DNA from: CAIKZZ01 sp035604595
Lineage (GTDB): Bacteria > Pseudomonadota > Gammaproteobacteria > Steroidobacterales > Steroidobacteraceae
DNA: 42,353 nt
NCBI GenBank assembly: GCA_035604595.1
Contig: DATNIE010000035.1
Location: 1 to 42,353 of the forward strand
Direction of reading: 5' to 3'
The first letter of the stretch is position 1. Each line of letters begins with the position of its first letter. Shown in pieces: positions 1-7,902 of this stretch. Made by a program: the position numbers and the translations under genes. A model generated the notes under the pieces. That model was not told where the DNA came from, made no database searches, and was given only the letters and a program-made list of their open reading frames with translations.

Positions 1-375
1 CAGACCGGGCCGATGCTCGCCGCGCTGTGGGATCGCCAGCAGGCGACGTTCTGCTCGAAACTGCAGATCAAGGGCGGGACCGCGGTGATCGTCCGCGAGA
101 TCGACACCGGCCTCGAGACGATCGAGGTGGACCTGCCGGCCGTGATCTCGGCGGATCTGCGGCTCAACGAACCGCGCTACGTGAAGCTGCCGGACATCAT
201 GAAGGCCAAGAAAAAGCCGCTCGAGGTGATCGAGCTCGCGACGCTCGGCGTCAGCGTCGACGCGGGCCTCAAGACACTGCTGACCGAGGCACCGAAGCCG
301 CGCTCCAAGGGCGTCATCGTCAAGGACGTCGGCGAGCTGCTCGAAGCGCTGCGGAAGCGAGGGCTGGTGTCATGA
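1..375 (+). CDS. etfB: Electron transfer flavoprotein subunit beta, C-terminal part (cut by window edge)
   Basis: This is the last ~124 codons of the beta subunit of electron transfer flavoprotein, the AMP/FAD heterodimer that takes electrons from acyl-CoA dehydrogenases and passes them to ETF:ubiquinone oxidoreductase. The frame is open from the first base, so the start lies outside the window; full-length EtfB is about 250 residues. Typical late-domain sequence is seen, including ETIEVDLPAVISADLRLNEP and the KLPDIMKAKKKPLE segment. Its TGA overlaps the etfA ATG in an ATGA junction, which suggests translational coupling and equal subunit production. The acyl-CoA dehydrogenase at 33.7-35.5 kb is a plausible electron donor (inference). 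Confidence 0.95.
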   Translation, partial: QTGPMLAALWDRQQATFCSKLQIKGGTAVIVREIDTGLETIEVDLPAVISADLRLNEPRYVKLPDIMKAKKKPLEVIELATLGVSVDAGLKTLLTEAPKPRSKGVIVKDVGELLEALRKRGLVS

Positions 376-1319
376 GCAAGATCCTCATCATCGCCGAGCA
401 CGACGGCAGCAAACTCTCGCAGGCCACCGCCCGTTGCGTCACCTGTGCAAAACAAATCGCAGGCGGGGAAATCACGATCGCGGTGTTCGCGGCTGACGCA
501 GGCGCCGTGGCCGGCGCGGCCGCCGTGCTCGCCGGGGTCGGCAAGGTCGTCACGATCACCAATCCCAAGCACGCACACGCGCTGGCCGCAGTGCTGGCCC
601 CGGTGGTTGCCAAGCTCGCTGCCGATTACACCCACGTGCTCGGCGCCTCGACGACCTTCGGCAAGGATCTGATGCCGCGCGTCGCGGCGCTCCTCGGTGT
701 GCCGCAGATCTCCGACGTGATGACGGTCGAGGGCCCCTACCGCTACAAGCGCCCGATCTACGCCGGCAACGCGATCGTCACGGTCGAGGCGGCCGCCGAC
801 CGGAAAGTCGTCGCCACGGTCCGCAGCGCCTCGTTCGAGGCGGCGCCTGCAGGCGGGAGCGCCGCCGCCGTCACGGCCGTCAGCGTCGATGCGCCGACGC
901 CAACGCACACGCGCTTCGTCTCGCTCAATGCGGCAACCTCCGACCGCCCGGACCTGCAGAGCGCGCAGCGGGTCGTCTCGGGCGGCCGGGCACTCGGCAG
1001 CAAGGAAAACTTCCAGCTCATCTTCAATCTCGCCGACAAGCTCGGGGCCGCCGTCGGGGCGTCGCGCGCGGCGGTCGACGCCGGCTACGCACCAAACGAG
1101 CTCCAGGTCGGGCAGACCGGCAAGATCATTGCGCCGGAGCTCTACGTCGCGATCGGGATTTCCGGGGCAATCCAGCATCTGACCGGAATCAAGGACGCAC
1201 GCACGATCGTCGCCATCAACAAGGACGGCGAGGCACCGATCTTCGAGGTCGCCGACTTTGGACTCGTCGGCGACCTCTTCCAGATCCTGCCGGCGCTGGA
1301 GAAGGCGCTGACGAAGTAG
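372..1319 (+). CDS. etfA: Electron transfer flavoprotein subunit alpha
   Basis: This 315-residue protein has the usual EtfA length. The N-terminal alpha/beta domain begins MSKILIIAEHDGSKL. The C-terminal FAD-binding domain follows from about residue 195, with conserved SGGRALGSKENFQLI, then VGQTGKIIAPELYVAIGISG and AINKDGEAPIFEVADFGLVG. It binds FAD in the complex with EtfB and shuttles electrons from flavin dehydrogenases to the quinone pool. The ATG at 372 overlaps the etfB stop by four bases. I chose it because it gives the standard N-terminus; the longer open frame upstream is only an out-of-frame shadow of etfB. Confidence 0.97.
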   Translation: MSKILIIAEHDGSKLSQATARCVTCAKQIAGGEITIAVFAADAGAVAGAAAVLAGVGKVVTITNPKHAHALAAVLAPVVAKLAADYTHVLGASTTFGKDLMPRVAALLGVPQISDVMTVEGPYRYKRPIYAGNAIVTVEAAADRKVVATVRSASFEAAPAGGSAAAVTAVSVDAPTPTHTRFVSLNAATSDRPDLQSAQRVVSGGRALGSKENFQLIFNLADKLGAAVGASRAAVDAGYAPNELQVGQTGKIIAPELYVAIGISGAIQHLTGIKDARTIVAINKDGEAPIFEVADFGLVGDLFQILPALEKALTK

Positions 1320-1403
1320 GCCGAACGCGGCGAAACAGTCTTATGATTCACTGTAGATAAATAGCGTAAGTTTCTGTTTATACATACATAAATATTTTGA
1401 TCG

Positions 1404-1420
1404 TGGTCCGCGCCGGACCA
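1404..1420 (-). terminator. Hairpin downstream of the small ORF at 1438-1599
   Basis: A perfect 7-bp inverted repeat (TGGTCCG/CGGACCA) with a 3-base loop lies just beyond the stop of the minus-strand small ORF. On that strand it is followed by AT-rich sequence (CGATCAAAATATTT), so it could act as a weak intrinsic terminator. The T-run is not continuous, which limits confidence. Confidence 0.4.
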
Positions 1421-1437
1421 TCCGGCATCCCGCACGC

Positions 1438-1599
1438 TCACTTGGGCGGCGGCTCCATCGCTCGCGCCACGTCCCGCTGGTGGCTCCAGCCGCCCCACGT
1501 CACGAGTGCAATCGCGCACAGCAGCAGCGCGATGGCGCCGATCGCCACGGCGATCGCCCAGTCCTGCCAGCGCACGTCCAATCGCGAGCGTTTGCGCAT
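1438..1599 (-). CDS. Small single-pass membrane protein, unknown function
   Basis: I do not recognise this 53-residue ORF. It begins MRKRSRLDVRWQDW, then has one strong hydrophobic segment (about residues 15-37, WAIAVAIGAIALLLCAIALV), then a short charged tail ending in EPPPK. The basic N-terminus suggests the N-in orientation. The frame is open further upstream, but that part is arginine/glutamine-rich and non-coding in appearance, so I took the ATG at 1599 directly before the basic segment. It sits between the AT-rich tract after etfA and the divergently oriented NnrU gene. It could be a real small membrane protein or a chance ORF; the clean transmembrane pattern favours the former. Confidence 0.5.
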   Translation of the reverse strand: MRKRSRLDVRWQDWAIAVAIGAIALLLCAIALVTWGGWSHQRDVARAMEPPPK

Positions 1600-1740
1600 G
1601 CCGGCCCGACGATACCTCGGCGCAGGCGATGCCCGCCAATGGTACACACGGGCCTGAGAGTCTGCGCCCTTAGGTTCAGGATTACGCGGCGGCCGAGCGA
1701 TCGAGTAGCATCGCGCTGACAGACTCTGCCGGACACTCCC

Positions 1741-2313
1741 ATGCTGCTGTTGGTCGCCGGGCTGCTGGTGTTCCTGGGTACCCACTCGCTCTCGATTGCG
1801 GCCCCGGGGGTGCGTGCGCGCCTCGTCGGGCGGATGGGCGAAGGGCCCTGGAAGGGCCTGTACTCAGTGGTTTCGCTCGCGGCCTTCGTACTGCTGGTCG
1901 CCGGATTCGCGTCGGCCCGCGAGTCTTCCGTCATCCTCTACCATCCGCCCGCCGCCGCGCGCTACGTCGCGCTCGTGCTGATGGTGCCGGTCTTTCCGCT
2001 GCTGCTCGCCGCGTATCTCCCCGGACGGATCCGCTCGACGCTGAAGAATCCGCTGCTCGCGGCCACCGAGGCCTGGGCGTTCTCGCACCTGCTGGCGAAC
2101 GGCTCGCTGGCCGACGTGCTGCTGTTCGGCAGCTTCCTCGCGTGGGCGGTCGCGGACCGGATCTCGCTGAAGCGACGGGCGCCGCGGGCCATCCCGATGG
2201 CGCCGGCGGGCCGGTTCAACGATGCGATTGCGGTGGTGGCGGGGCTCGCCTCGTATGCGCTGTTCATCGCCGGTCTGCACCAGCGACTGATCGGCGTCGC
2301 GCCGCTCGGCTGA
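1741..2313 (+). CDS. NnrU family membrane protein
   Basis: This 190-residue polytopic membrane protein matches the NnrU family. It has about five hydrophobic segments (roughly residues 1-19, 40-58, 75-95, 110-135 and 165-185). The family-like opening GLLVFLGTHSLSIAAP and the later ATEAWAFSHLLANGSLADVL are seen, where H15 and H98 fall at positions typical of conserved histidines. NnrU was named from denitrifiers, where it lies near nitrite/NO reductase genes, and a heme- or isoprenoid-related membrane enzyme role has been discussed for relatives; nothing around it here points to denitrification. No strong Shine-Dalgarno is visible before the ATG, so the start rests on the N-terminal match. Confidence 0.85.
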   Translation: MLLLVAGLLVFLGTHSLSIAAPGVRARLVGRMGEGPWKGLYSVVSLAAFVLLVAGFASARESSVILYHPPAAARYVALVLMVPVFPLLLAAYLPGRIRSTLKNPLLAATEAWAFSHLLANGSLADVLLFGSFLAWAVADRISLKRRAPRAIPMAPAGRFNDAIAVVAGLASYALFIAGLHQRLIGVAPLG

Positions 2314-2320
2314 CGCCGGG

Positions 2321-2716
2321 CTAGCGGGCGAAGCCGCGCACGATCAGCAGCAGCGCGAGGGCCAGGATCGTGAGCCACGTCAGCACGATGCCGGCAAATC
2401 GCCCTGGGGAACGCTTCGGGCTGCGGCTGAGCCCGAATGCGTGCAGCAGTCGTCCGGCGACGACCGCGATGCCGGCTGCGTGCAGCGCCACGGGCGGCGC
2501 CGCCGCGGTCAGCTCGGCGATCAGCATCAAGAGCAGCGCGAGCGGGGCGTTCTCGACGAGATTTCCGTGCACGCGGATCGCCCGCGAGAGTTCCGCGACG
2601 CCGCCGTCGCCGAGGCCGACACTGTGGCGCATGCGCAGTTGCACGACGCGAAGCCCGAGCCAGATCACGAGCAGCGCCGTCAATCCGCCGTAGAGCCCGG
2701 TGATGCTGCCGTTCAT
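2321..2716 (-). CDS. MAPEG family membrane protein
   Basis: A 131-residue protein with four predicted membrane helices, in the MAPEG superfamily (membrane-associated proteins in eicosanoid and glutathione metabolism), closest in look to the bacterial YecN type. The family signature region is LSRAIRVHGNLVENAPLALL at about residues 43-62, including the conserved R-x-H-x-N-x-x-E arrangement. MAPEG enzymes are glutathione transferases or peroxidases, but many bacterial members have no tested substrate. The ATG at 2716 begins MNGSITGLYGGL, the usual N-terminus; the longer upstream frame is arginine-rich noise. It converges with the NnrU gene, with only seven bases between their stops, and no terminator is visible there. 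Confidence 0.88.
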   Translation of the reverse strand: MNGSITGLYGGLTALLVIWLGLRVVQLRMRHSVGLGDGGVAELSRAIRVHGNLVENAPLALLLMLIAELTAAAPPVALHAAGIAVVAGRLLHAFGLSRSPKRSPGRFAGIVLTWLTILALALLLIVRGFAR

Positions 2717-2894
2717 CGTGCCGGCCCGCGAGCTCGCCTGACATGAGCGACGTCCACGCCGCAGCCTACGCCGTGGGTGTCGATCCCGGCGCTCGCGACC
2801 GAGGTGACCGGCCCGGTCCACCTGCACTCGGGCGGGGTCGAAGCCCCAGCCTCACGACCGGGCCGCAGCGCACCCGAGGTCTTTGACCCAGTGC

Positions 2895-3377
2895 TCAAAG
2901 CTGGCCGAGCACGTAGTCGGCGGCGCTCACCCGGAACTCGCCGGCGCTCTCGACGTTGAGGTGCGTCACGACCCCGTCCTTCACGACCATCGCGAAGCGC
3001 TTGCCGCGCGTGCCGAGGCCGAAGCCTGTGGCATCGAGCTCGAGCCCAAGCGCCTTGGTGAACTCGGCGTTGCCGTCCGCAAGCATCAGGATGTTGTCGC
3101 CGACGTTGCTCGCCTTGCCCCACGCGTCCATGACGAACACGTCGTTGACGGCGAGGCAGGCGACTGTGTCGACGCCTTTCGCCTTGAGCTTCTCGAAATC
3201 CCGGATGTACCCGGGCAGATGCTTGGCGTGGCAGGTCGGTGTGAACGCGCCCGGGACCGAGAACAACACCACCCTGCGGCCCTTGAACAGCTGCTCGGTC
3301 GTGATGTTGGCCGGCCCCTCCTTGGTCATCTGCTTGAGCGTGGCTGCTGGAGCCCGGTCGCCGACTTTGATCGTCAT
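2895..3377 (-). CDS. Peroxiredoxin, Prx5 type
   Basis: This 160-residue thioredoxin-fold peroxidase belongs to the Prx5 subfamily. The active-site motif PGAFTPTCH places the peroxidatic cysteine at C49, with T46 two turns earlier. C74 (TVACLAVND) is a candidate resolving or structural cysteine. The final segment around GFGLGTRGKRFAMVVKDG is typical of the family. These enzymes reduce hydrogen peroxide and alkyl hydroperoxides using glutathione/glutaredoxin or thioredoxin. No glutaredoxin domain is fused, unlike some gammaproteobacterial Prx5 proteins, so the reductant must come from elsewhere. A GGGGGAC-type ribosome binding site precedes the ATG. It is flanked by minus-strand genes but looks monocistronic. 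Confidence 0.93.
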   Translation of the reverse strand: MTIKVGDRAPAATLKQMTKEGPANITTEQLFKGRRVVLFSVPGAFTPTCHAKHLPGYIRDFEKLKAKGVDTVACLAVNDVFVMDAWGKASNVGDNILMLADGNAEFTKALGLELDATGFGLGTRGKRFAMVVKDGVVTHLNVESAGEFRVSAADYVLGQL

Positions 3378-3451
3378 GGTCTCGTCCCCCTGGTCGATTG
3401 CGTTGTGCCGGAGCCGGGAATTCTACCGGCTCCGGCATCGCGCCGGTGGGA

Positions 3452-4507
3452 CTACTGGCGTTCGCGCTCCGGCCTCTCCTTATCGGCCTTCTCCTTCTCA
3501 GCCTGCTCCTTGTTGGCCTTGGCCTCGGCAGCCTGCTTGGCCTTCTGGTCGGCCTGCGCCCGAGTCTGCTGAGGTGCCTTCGGTGCCGGCTTCTCGGCCG
3601 GCTGCACCGGCGCAGCAGGGGTTGGGCGAGCGGCTGGTGGCGCGACAGCCGGGCGCGGCGGTCCACCCCCGCCCTCCCGGATCTCCTCGTGCGCGACCGG
3701 GGCCGCTTCCTGGCCAGCCGGGCGGGCGGCGGGTGGCGGCGGTTGCGGCGCGGGCGCTGGCCGGCGGGCCGCCGTCACCTGCGGGGCGGTGAACGCGCTC
3801 GGTCGCGGCGTCGCCGCGATCGGCGGATGGCCCTGGTTGCGAGTCGCGAGCAGCACTGGGTTGGCGCTCGCGTCCTGTCCGTGGCGGACCTGCTGCACCG
3901 TCGGCGGCACGTGCGGCGCCTGTTCGGCCATCAGTTCGAGCGATGTCGGCTGGGCCCGGGTGCCGCCCGGACCGCCGCTGTAGCTGACGTTGTTGATCGT
4001 CGTGTTGCTGATCGTCACGTTGTTGACGACCGTTTCGCGGTAGACGCTGTGGAGGTTCGTGACGTTGACGACGGCGGCGTTGTACTGGAAGGAGTTGTTC
4101 ACCCAGCGGCCGCCGGCGAAACCGAGGCCTCCGTAGCCGCCGCCGTAGTTCACGCCGCCGTAGAACCCGACGCGTGGCCCCCAGTAGCCTTCGTGGAAGC
4201 TGAACGCGCCGGCCGCAAGGGCCCAGTAACCCGGTGTCCAGAGCAAGCCGACCCGCGGCGGCTGCAGCCAGGTGCCCGGAATCCAGTAATAACCGCCGGG
4301 CCCGTTCCCCCAGTAGCCGGGTGTCCACAGGAAACCCTCGCCCGGCGGGGGCGGGAGTTCATAGACCGGCAGCGGTGGCGGGGCGACCGTGAGTGTCACC
4401 GCCGCGGGCGCAGGCGGAGCGTAGACGACCGGCTGCACGGTGCACGATGCGAGCGCGGCGGCCGCGACGAGCAGGACCAGCATGCGGGAGCTGCTGAGTG
4501 GCTTCAC
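3452..4507 (-). CDS. WxxGxW-repeat lipoprotein with charged C-terminal tail
   Basis: A 351-residue predicted lipoprotein. With a GTG start the N-terminus is VKPLSSSRMLVLLVAAAALASC, a signal peptide ending in a lipobox (LASC). I prefer this GTG (4505-4507) to the ATG at 4483 because GGAG lies six bases upstream and it supplies the basic n-region. After a proline-rich linker come repeated aromatic motifs (FLWTPGYWGNG, YYWIPGTWLQP, LLWTPGYWAL, FHEGYWGP), the YXWGXW/WxxGxW pattern of BcpO-related proteins. An Asn/Gly-rich stretch follows, then a proline/alanine-rich linker and a highly charged Lys/Glu/Gln/Ala tail that should be helical. Function is unknown; the shape suggests an envelope protein that binds outer-membrane or cell-wall material. 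Confidence 0.85.
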   Translation of the reverse strand: MKPLSSSRMLVLLVAAAALASCTVQPVVYAPPAPAAVTLTVAPPPLPVYELPPPPGEGFLWTPGYWGNGPGGYYWIPGTWLQPPRVGLLWTPGYWALAAGAFSFHEGYWGPRVGFYGGVNYGGGYGGLGFAGGRWVNNSFQYNAAVVNVTNLHSVYRETVVNNVTISNTTINNVSYSGGPGGTRAQPTSLELMAEQAPHVPPTVQQVRHGQDASANPVLLATRNQGHPPIAATPRPSAFTAPQVTAARRPAPAPQPPPPAARPAGQEAAPVAHEEIREGGGGPPRPAVAPPAARPTPAAPVQPAEKPAPKAPQQTRAQADQKAKQAAEAKANKEQAEKEKADKERPERERQ

Positions 4508-4642
4508 GAGGGTCTCCAAGTGGACTGCCGTGGCTTCAGGCGGCAGCGCAGAGGATCCTCGTTCGTCAGCGGCGCCGGTACAAGCCGCACAACGGGCAAT
4601 TCTGAGGTCGGGCCGACAGCGTGAAGCAAACTTAAACTGCGC

Positions 4643-4660
4643 GCCACCGGACCCGGTGGC
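4643..4660 (-). terminator. Hairpin after the SDR gene
   Basis: A perfect 8-bp inverted repeat (GCCACCGG/CCGGTGGC) with a 2-base core lies eight bases past the stop of the SDR gene. On the minus strand it is followed by GCGCAGTTTAAGTTTGC, so it resembles an imperfect intrinsic terminator separating the SDR gene from the lipoprotein gene. Confidence 0.5.
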
Positions 4661-4667
4661 CGACCGG

Positions 4668-5420
4668 TCAGAAGTTGATGCCGGCGGCTCCATCGATCGC
4701 GATGCCCGCTCCGGAGATGAACGCGGCGTCATCGCTCGCGAGAAACAGCGCCGCGACCGCGACATCGACCGGATCGCCGATCCGGCCGAGCGGGGCCTTC
4801 TGTTCCCAGGATTTGCGGAATTCCGGATCGTTAAAGAACGGCCGGGACATGCCGGTCAGGATCGAGCCCGGCTGCAGCGCGTTGACCCGGATGCGATACT
4901 TGCCGAGATCGACCGCCATGCCGCGCGACAGCCCGAGCACCGCGTGCTTCGACGTTGCGTAGGCGGCGAGCAGCGGTCCGCCGGTATCGGACATGATCGA
5001 GGCGAGGTTGACGATGCTGCCGCCGCCGCGCGCCTTGAGGTACGGCACGGCCTCGCGCGACATGCGAAACACCGCGCGCACGTTCACCGCCATGATCCGG
5101 TCGAACTCGGCGTCGGTCGTATCCTCGAACTGCTTGCCGAGGCCGATTCCAGCGTTGTTGACCAGCACGTCGAGGCCGCCGAATTCGCGCACGGCCATCC
5201 CGACGACCCGCTCCGGAGCCTCGTCCAGCGTCACGTCGATCTCGACCGTGCGCACGTGCGGCTGGTTCACGAACCGCCGGACGAGCCCGTGTCCGGGCAG
5301 GTCGGCGACGACCAGTCGCGCGCCCTCGTTCAGATAGAGCGCCGCGATCGCCTCGCCGATCCCGCTGGCCGCGCCGGTGACGATCGCGACCTTGCCGGAC
5401 AGCTTGCCGTCGTGACCCAT
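4668..5420 (-). CDS. SDR family NAD(P)-dependent oxidoreductase
   Basis: A 250-residue classical short-chain dehydrogenase/reductase. The cofactor motif TGAASGIG is at residues 15-22, the NNAG motif at 88-91, and the catalytic residues are S141, Y154 and K158 (YATSK). D40 at the end of the second beta strand (LVVAD) points to NAD(H) rather than NADP(H). The C-terminus ends in the usual SGAGIAIDGAAGINF. The substrate cannot be told from sequence. The start is supported by a GGAGG box five bases before ATG. Its position upstream of acyl-CoA genes suggests a 3-hydroxyacyl or alcohol substrate, but this is only inference. Confidence 0.93.
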   Translation of the reverse strand: MGHDGKLSGKVAIVTGAASGIGEAIAALYLNEGARLVVADLPGHGLVRRFVNQPHVRTVEIDVTLDEAPERVVGMAVREFGGLDVLVNNAGIGLGKQFEDTTDAEFDRIMAVNVRAVFRMSREAVPYLKARGGGSIVNLASIMSDTGGPLLAAYATSKHAVLGLSRGMAVDLGKYRIRVNALQPGSILTGMSRPFFNDPEFRKSWEQKAPLGRIGDPVDVAVAALFLASDDAAFISGAGIAIDGAAGINF

Positions 5421-5561
5421 TCCGGCCTCCCCGCGCCCGCTTGCGACCAGCTTATCAACAAAGCACCCGGGCGGGCGGGCGCCTCCGGCCGCCGGATCGG
5501 CGCTCGCAGTCGTCGTACGGCAGAGCCTGCGCGGGGTGCGGCCGCGTGCGACTCGGGGATC

Positions 5562-6482
5562 TCAGGCCGCCCGTGCCCCCGGGAACGGGCCAGCCTTGAC
5601 GAGCAGGCCCGGGACGGGACGCCCGAGCGTGTCCTGCAGCCAGCGGGAGGTCGCGATCAGCGCCTCAAGATCGACGCGGGTCTCGATCCCCATCCTGCTC
5701 AGCATGTACAGCAGGTCCTCGGTCGGTATGTTGCCCGTCGCCGCCGGCGCGAACGGGCAGCCGCCGATGCCGCCGATGCTGGCGTCGAGCGTCGCGACGC
5801 CCGCCTCGACCGCCGCGTAGGCGTTCGCGAGTCCGGTGTTGCGCGTGTTGTGGAAGTGGCAGCGCAGCGGCAGACCCGGGAGCTGCTCGCGCACCCGGCC
5901 GATGAGCTCGGTCACCTGGCTCGGCACGCCGACACCGATCGTGTCGGCGAGCGCGAGCTCGAACGGACCCGCCGCCGCGACCCGCTCGGCGACCTCGACG
6001 ACGCGCGCGACCGGGATCTCGCCCTCGAAGGGACACCCAAATGCCGTCGACACGGTGACCTGCGCGCGAACACCCGCGGCGCGCGCCGCGCGCGCGATGT
6101 CGGACCACGCTGCGATCGACTCGTCCGTCGTCGCGCCCTGGTTGCGCTGGTTGAAGGTGTCGCTCGCAACCACCGCCATCCCGATCTCGGTGCAGCCGGC
6201 CGCGAGGGCTCGCTCGAAGCCGCGGCGGTTGAGGACGAGGCCGACGTAGTGGACGCCGGCGCGCCGCGGCAGCGCCGCGAGCACCGCCTCGGCGTCGGCC
6301 ATCTGCGGGACCCGCTTCGGATTGACGAAGCTCGCCACCTCGATGCGCCGGATGCCGGCGGCGACGGCCCGCTCGATGAACTCGACCTTGGTGGCAGTCG
6401 GCAGCACGGCCGGCTCGTTCTGCAGCCCGTCGCGCGGGCCAACTTCGAGAATCTCGACGGACTTCGGCAGGGGGTGGCTCAC
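5562..6482 (-). CDS. Hydroxymethylglutaryl-CoA lyase-like enzyme
   Basis: A 306-residue TIM-barrel lyase of the HMG-CoA lyase/DRE family. The start is taken as GTG at 6480-6482 because a GAGGA box lies eight bases upstream and the N-terminus then reaches the conserved EVGPRDGLQNE (residues 13-23) directly. R17 and D18 are catalytic and metal-binding positions, H209 and H211 (CHFHNTRNTG) are metal ligands, and C242 in IGGIGGCPFAPAATGN is the flexible-loop cysteine of true HMG-CoA lyases. HMG-CoA lyase cleaves HMG-CoA to acetyl-CoA and acetoacetate in leucine breakdown. The metal-site motif has N where classic enzymes have D (HDT), a variant I associate with relatives adjacent to CoA-transferases, so a related 3-hydroxy-3-methyl acyl-CoA substrate is possible. 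It is divergent to the CoA-transferase gene. Confidence 0.85.
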   Translation of the reverse strand: MSHPLPKSVEILEVGPRDGLQNEPAVLPTATKVEFIERAVAAGIRRIEVASFVNPKRVPQMADAEAVLAALPRRAGVHYVGLVLNRRGFERALAAGCTEIGMAVVASDTFNQRNQGATTDESIAAWSDIARAARAAGVRAQVTVSTAFGCPFEGEIPVARVVEVAERVAAAGPFELALADTIGVGVPSQVTELIGRVREQLPGLPLRCHFHNTRNTGLANAYAAVEAGVATLDASIGGIGGCPFAPAATGNIPTEDLLYMLSRMGIETRVDLEALIATSRWLQDTLGRPVPGLLVKAGPFPGARAA

Positions 6483-6622
6483 GGCTGGGTCCTCGCGGAA
6501 GGCCGGGCGGGGTCCTTCGGCCTCTCGGCACGAACAACAGCTGGCCCCGGACGGTCTCCCGGCTTGCTTGCTTCTGCGCAGGGCGGATTGTATACAGCCC
6601 CGCACACACGCGCAGAACCCCC

Positions 6623-7837
6623 ATGACCGATCCCGTCTTCAGCCACGGCCCGCTCGCGGACCTGCGGGTCCTCGAGCTCGGCACGCTCATCGCCGGCCCG
6701 TTCTGCGGGCAGCTGCTCGGAGACCTCGGGGCGGAGGTGATCAAGATCGAGCCGCCGCACCAGGGCGATCCGATGCGCACCTGGGACCGACGCAACGAGA
6801 CCGAGCCATCGCTGTGGTGGTCGGTCATTTCCAGGAACAAGAAGGCGATCACGCTCGACCTGCGCCAGGCCGCCGGGCAGCAGCTGCTGCGCGAGCTCGT
6901 CGGCAAAGCGGACTTCCTGCTCGAGAATTTCCGGCCCGGCACGCTCGAGAAGTGGGGCATCGGCTGGCACGAGCTCTCGGCGGTCAACCCGGGCCTCGTG
7001 ATGATCCGGGTCTCGGGCTTCGGCCAGACCGGCCCGCGGGCCAAGGACCCCGGCTTCGGCCCGATCGGCGAGGCGATGGGCGGGCTGCGCTACGTGGTCG
7101 GCGATCCCTCGACTCCACCATCGCGGATGGGAATCAGCATCGGCGACTCCCTCGCCGCGACCTTCGCCTGCGTCGGCGCGCTGTCGGCGCTCCATTACAG
7201 GGAGAAGACGGGCCGCGGGCAGATCGTCGACTCGGCGATCTACGAGGCCGTCCTCAGCATGATGGAGTCGCTGATCACCGATTTCGACAAGCGCGGCTTC
7301 GTGCGCGAGCGCACCGGAGCGATCCTGCCGCAGGTCGCGCCGTCGAACGTCTACGCAACCCGCGACGGTCTCGTGCTGATCGCCGCCAACCAGGACACCG
7401 TATTCGGCCGCCTCGCGCTCGCAATGGGCGAGCCCGGGCTCGCGAAGGACCCGCGCTACGCGACGCACGAGGCCCGCGGCGCCCGCCAGACCGAGCTCGA
7501 CGCGCGCGTCGGCCGCTGGACGGCGACGTTGAGCACCCGGGAGGTCCTGGCGATCCTCGCACGGCCCGAGACCGCGGTGCCCTCGGGGCTCATCTACCGG
7601 GCCCCGGACATGCTCGATGACCCGCACTTCAAGGCGCGCGAGGCGATCGTCACGACGCACCATCCGCAGCTCGGGGATTTAAGGATGCAAAACGTCGCGC
7701 CGCGACTGTCGGCAACCCCGGGCGGCATCAGGTCGCCCGCGCCCGAGCTCGGGCAGCACAATGACGAGGTGTACCTGAAGCTGCTGGGCGTCGCGCCCGA
7801 GCGCTACGCGGCGCTCAAGGCCGCGGGCGTGATCTGA
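6623..7837 (+). CDS. Class III (CaiB/BaiF) CoA-transferase family protein
   Basis: A 404-residue member of the formyl-CoA transferase/CaiB family. Family features are RVLELGTLIAGPFCGQLLGDLGAEVIKIEPP (about residues 15-45, shown here only by its start RVLELGTLIAG), LLENFRPGTLEKWG, VSGFGQTGPRAKDPG and GISIGDSLAATFACVGALSA. These enzymes move CoA between carboxylic acids through an aspartyl-CoA intermediate. In this protein the segment that normally reads PGYD is PGFG (residues 143-146), so the usual catalytic Asp appears to be Gly; E150 is the nearest acidic residue. It is divergent from the HMG-CoA-lyase-like gene with about 140 bases between them, which suggests a shared pathway that activates and then cleaves a branched hydroxy-dicarboxylic acid (inference). 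Confidence 0.9.
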   Translation: MTDPVFSHGPLADLRVLELGTLIAGPFCGQLLGDLGAEVIKIEPPHQGDPMRTWDRRNETEPSLWWSVISRNKKAITLDLRQAAGQQLLRELVGKADFLLENFRPGTLEKWGIGWHELSAVNPGLVMIRVSGFGQTGPRAKDPGFGPIGEAMGGLRYVVGDPSTPPSRMGISIGDSLAATFACVGALSALHYREKTGRGQIVDSAIYEAVLSMMESLITDFDKRGFVRERTGAILPQVAPSNVYATRDGLVLIAANQDTVFGRLALAMGEPGLAKDPRYATHEARGARQTELDARVGRWTATLSTREVLAILARPETAVPSGLIYRAPDMLDDPHFKAREAIVTTHHPQLGDLRMQNVAPRLSATPGGIRSPAPELGQHNDEVYLKLLGVAPERYAALKAAGVI

Positions 7838-7902
7838 ACGCCGCGGTGCGGGCGGACTGCGGACGACTCGTTGTTTGGGGGCACGCCGCTTCGGTCGCCG
7901 GA

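Noticed and set aside
4440..6626. 728-codon plus-strand frame across the SDR and HMGL genes
   Set aside because: Antisense shadow; SDR and HMGL motifs are intact on the minus strand.
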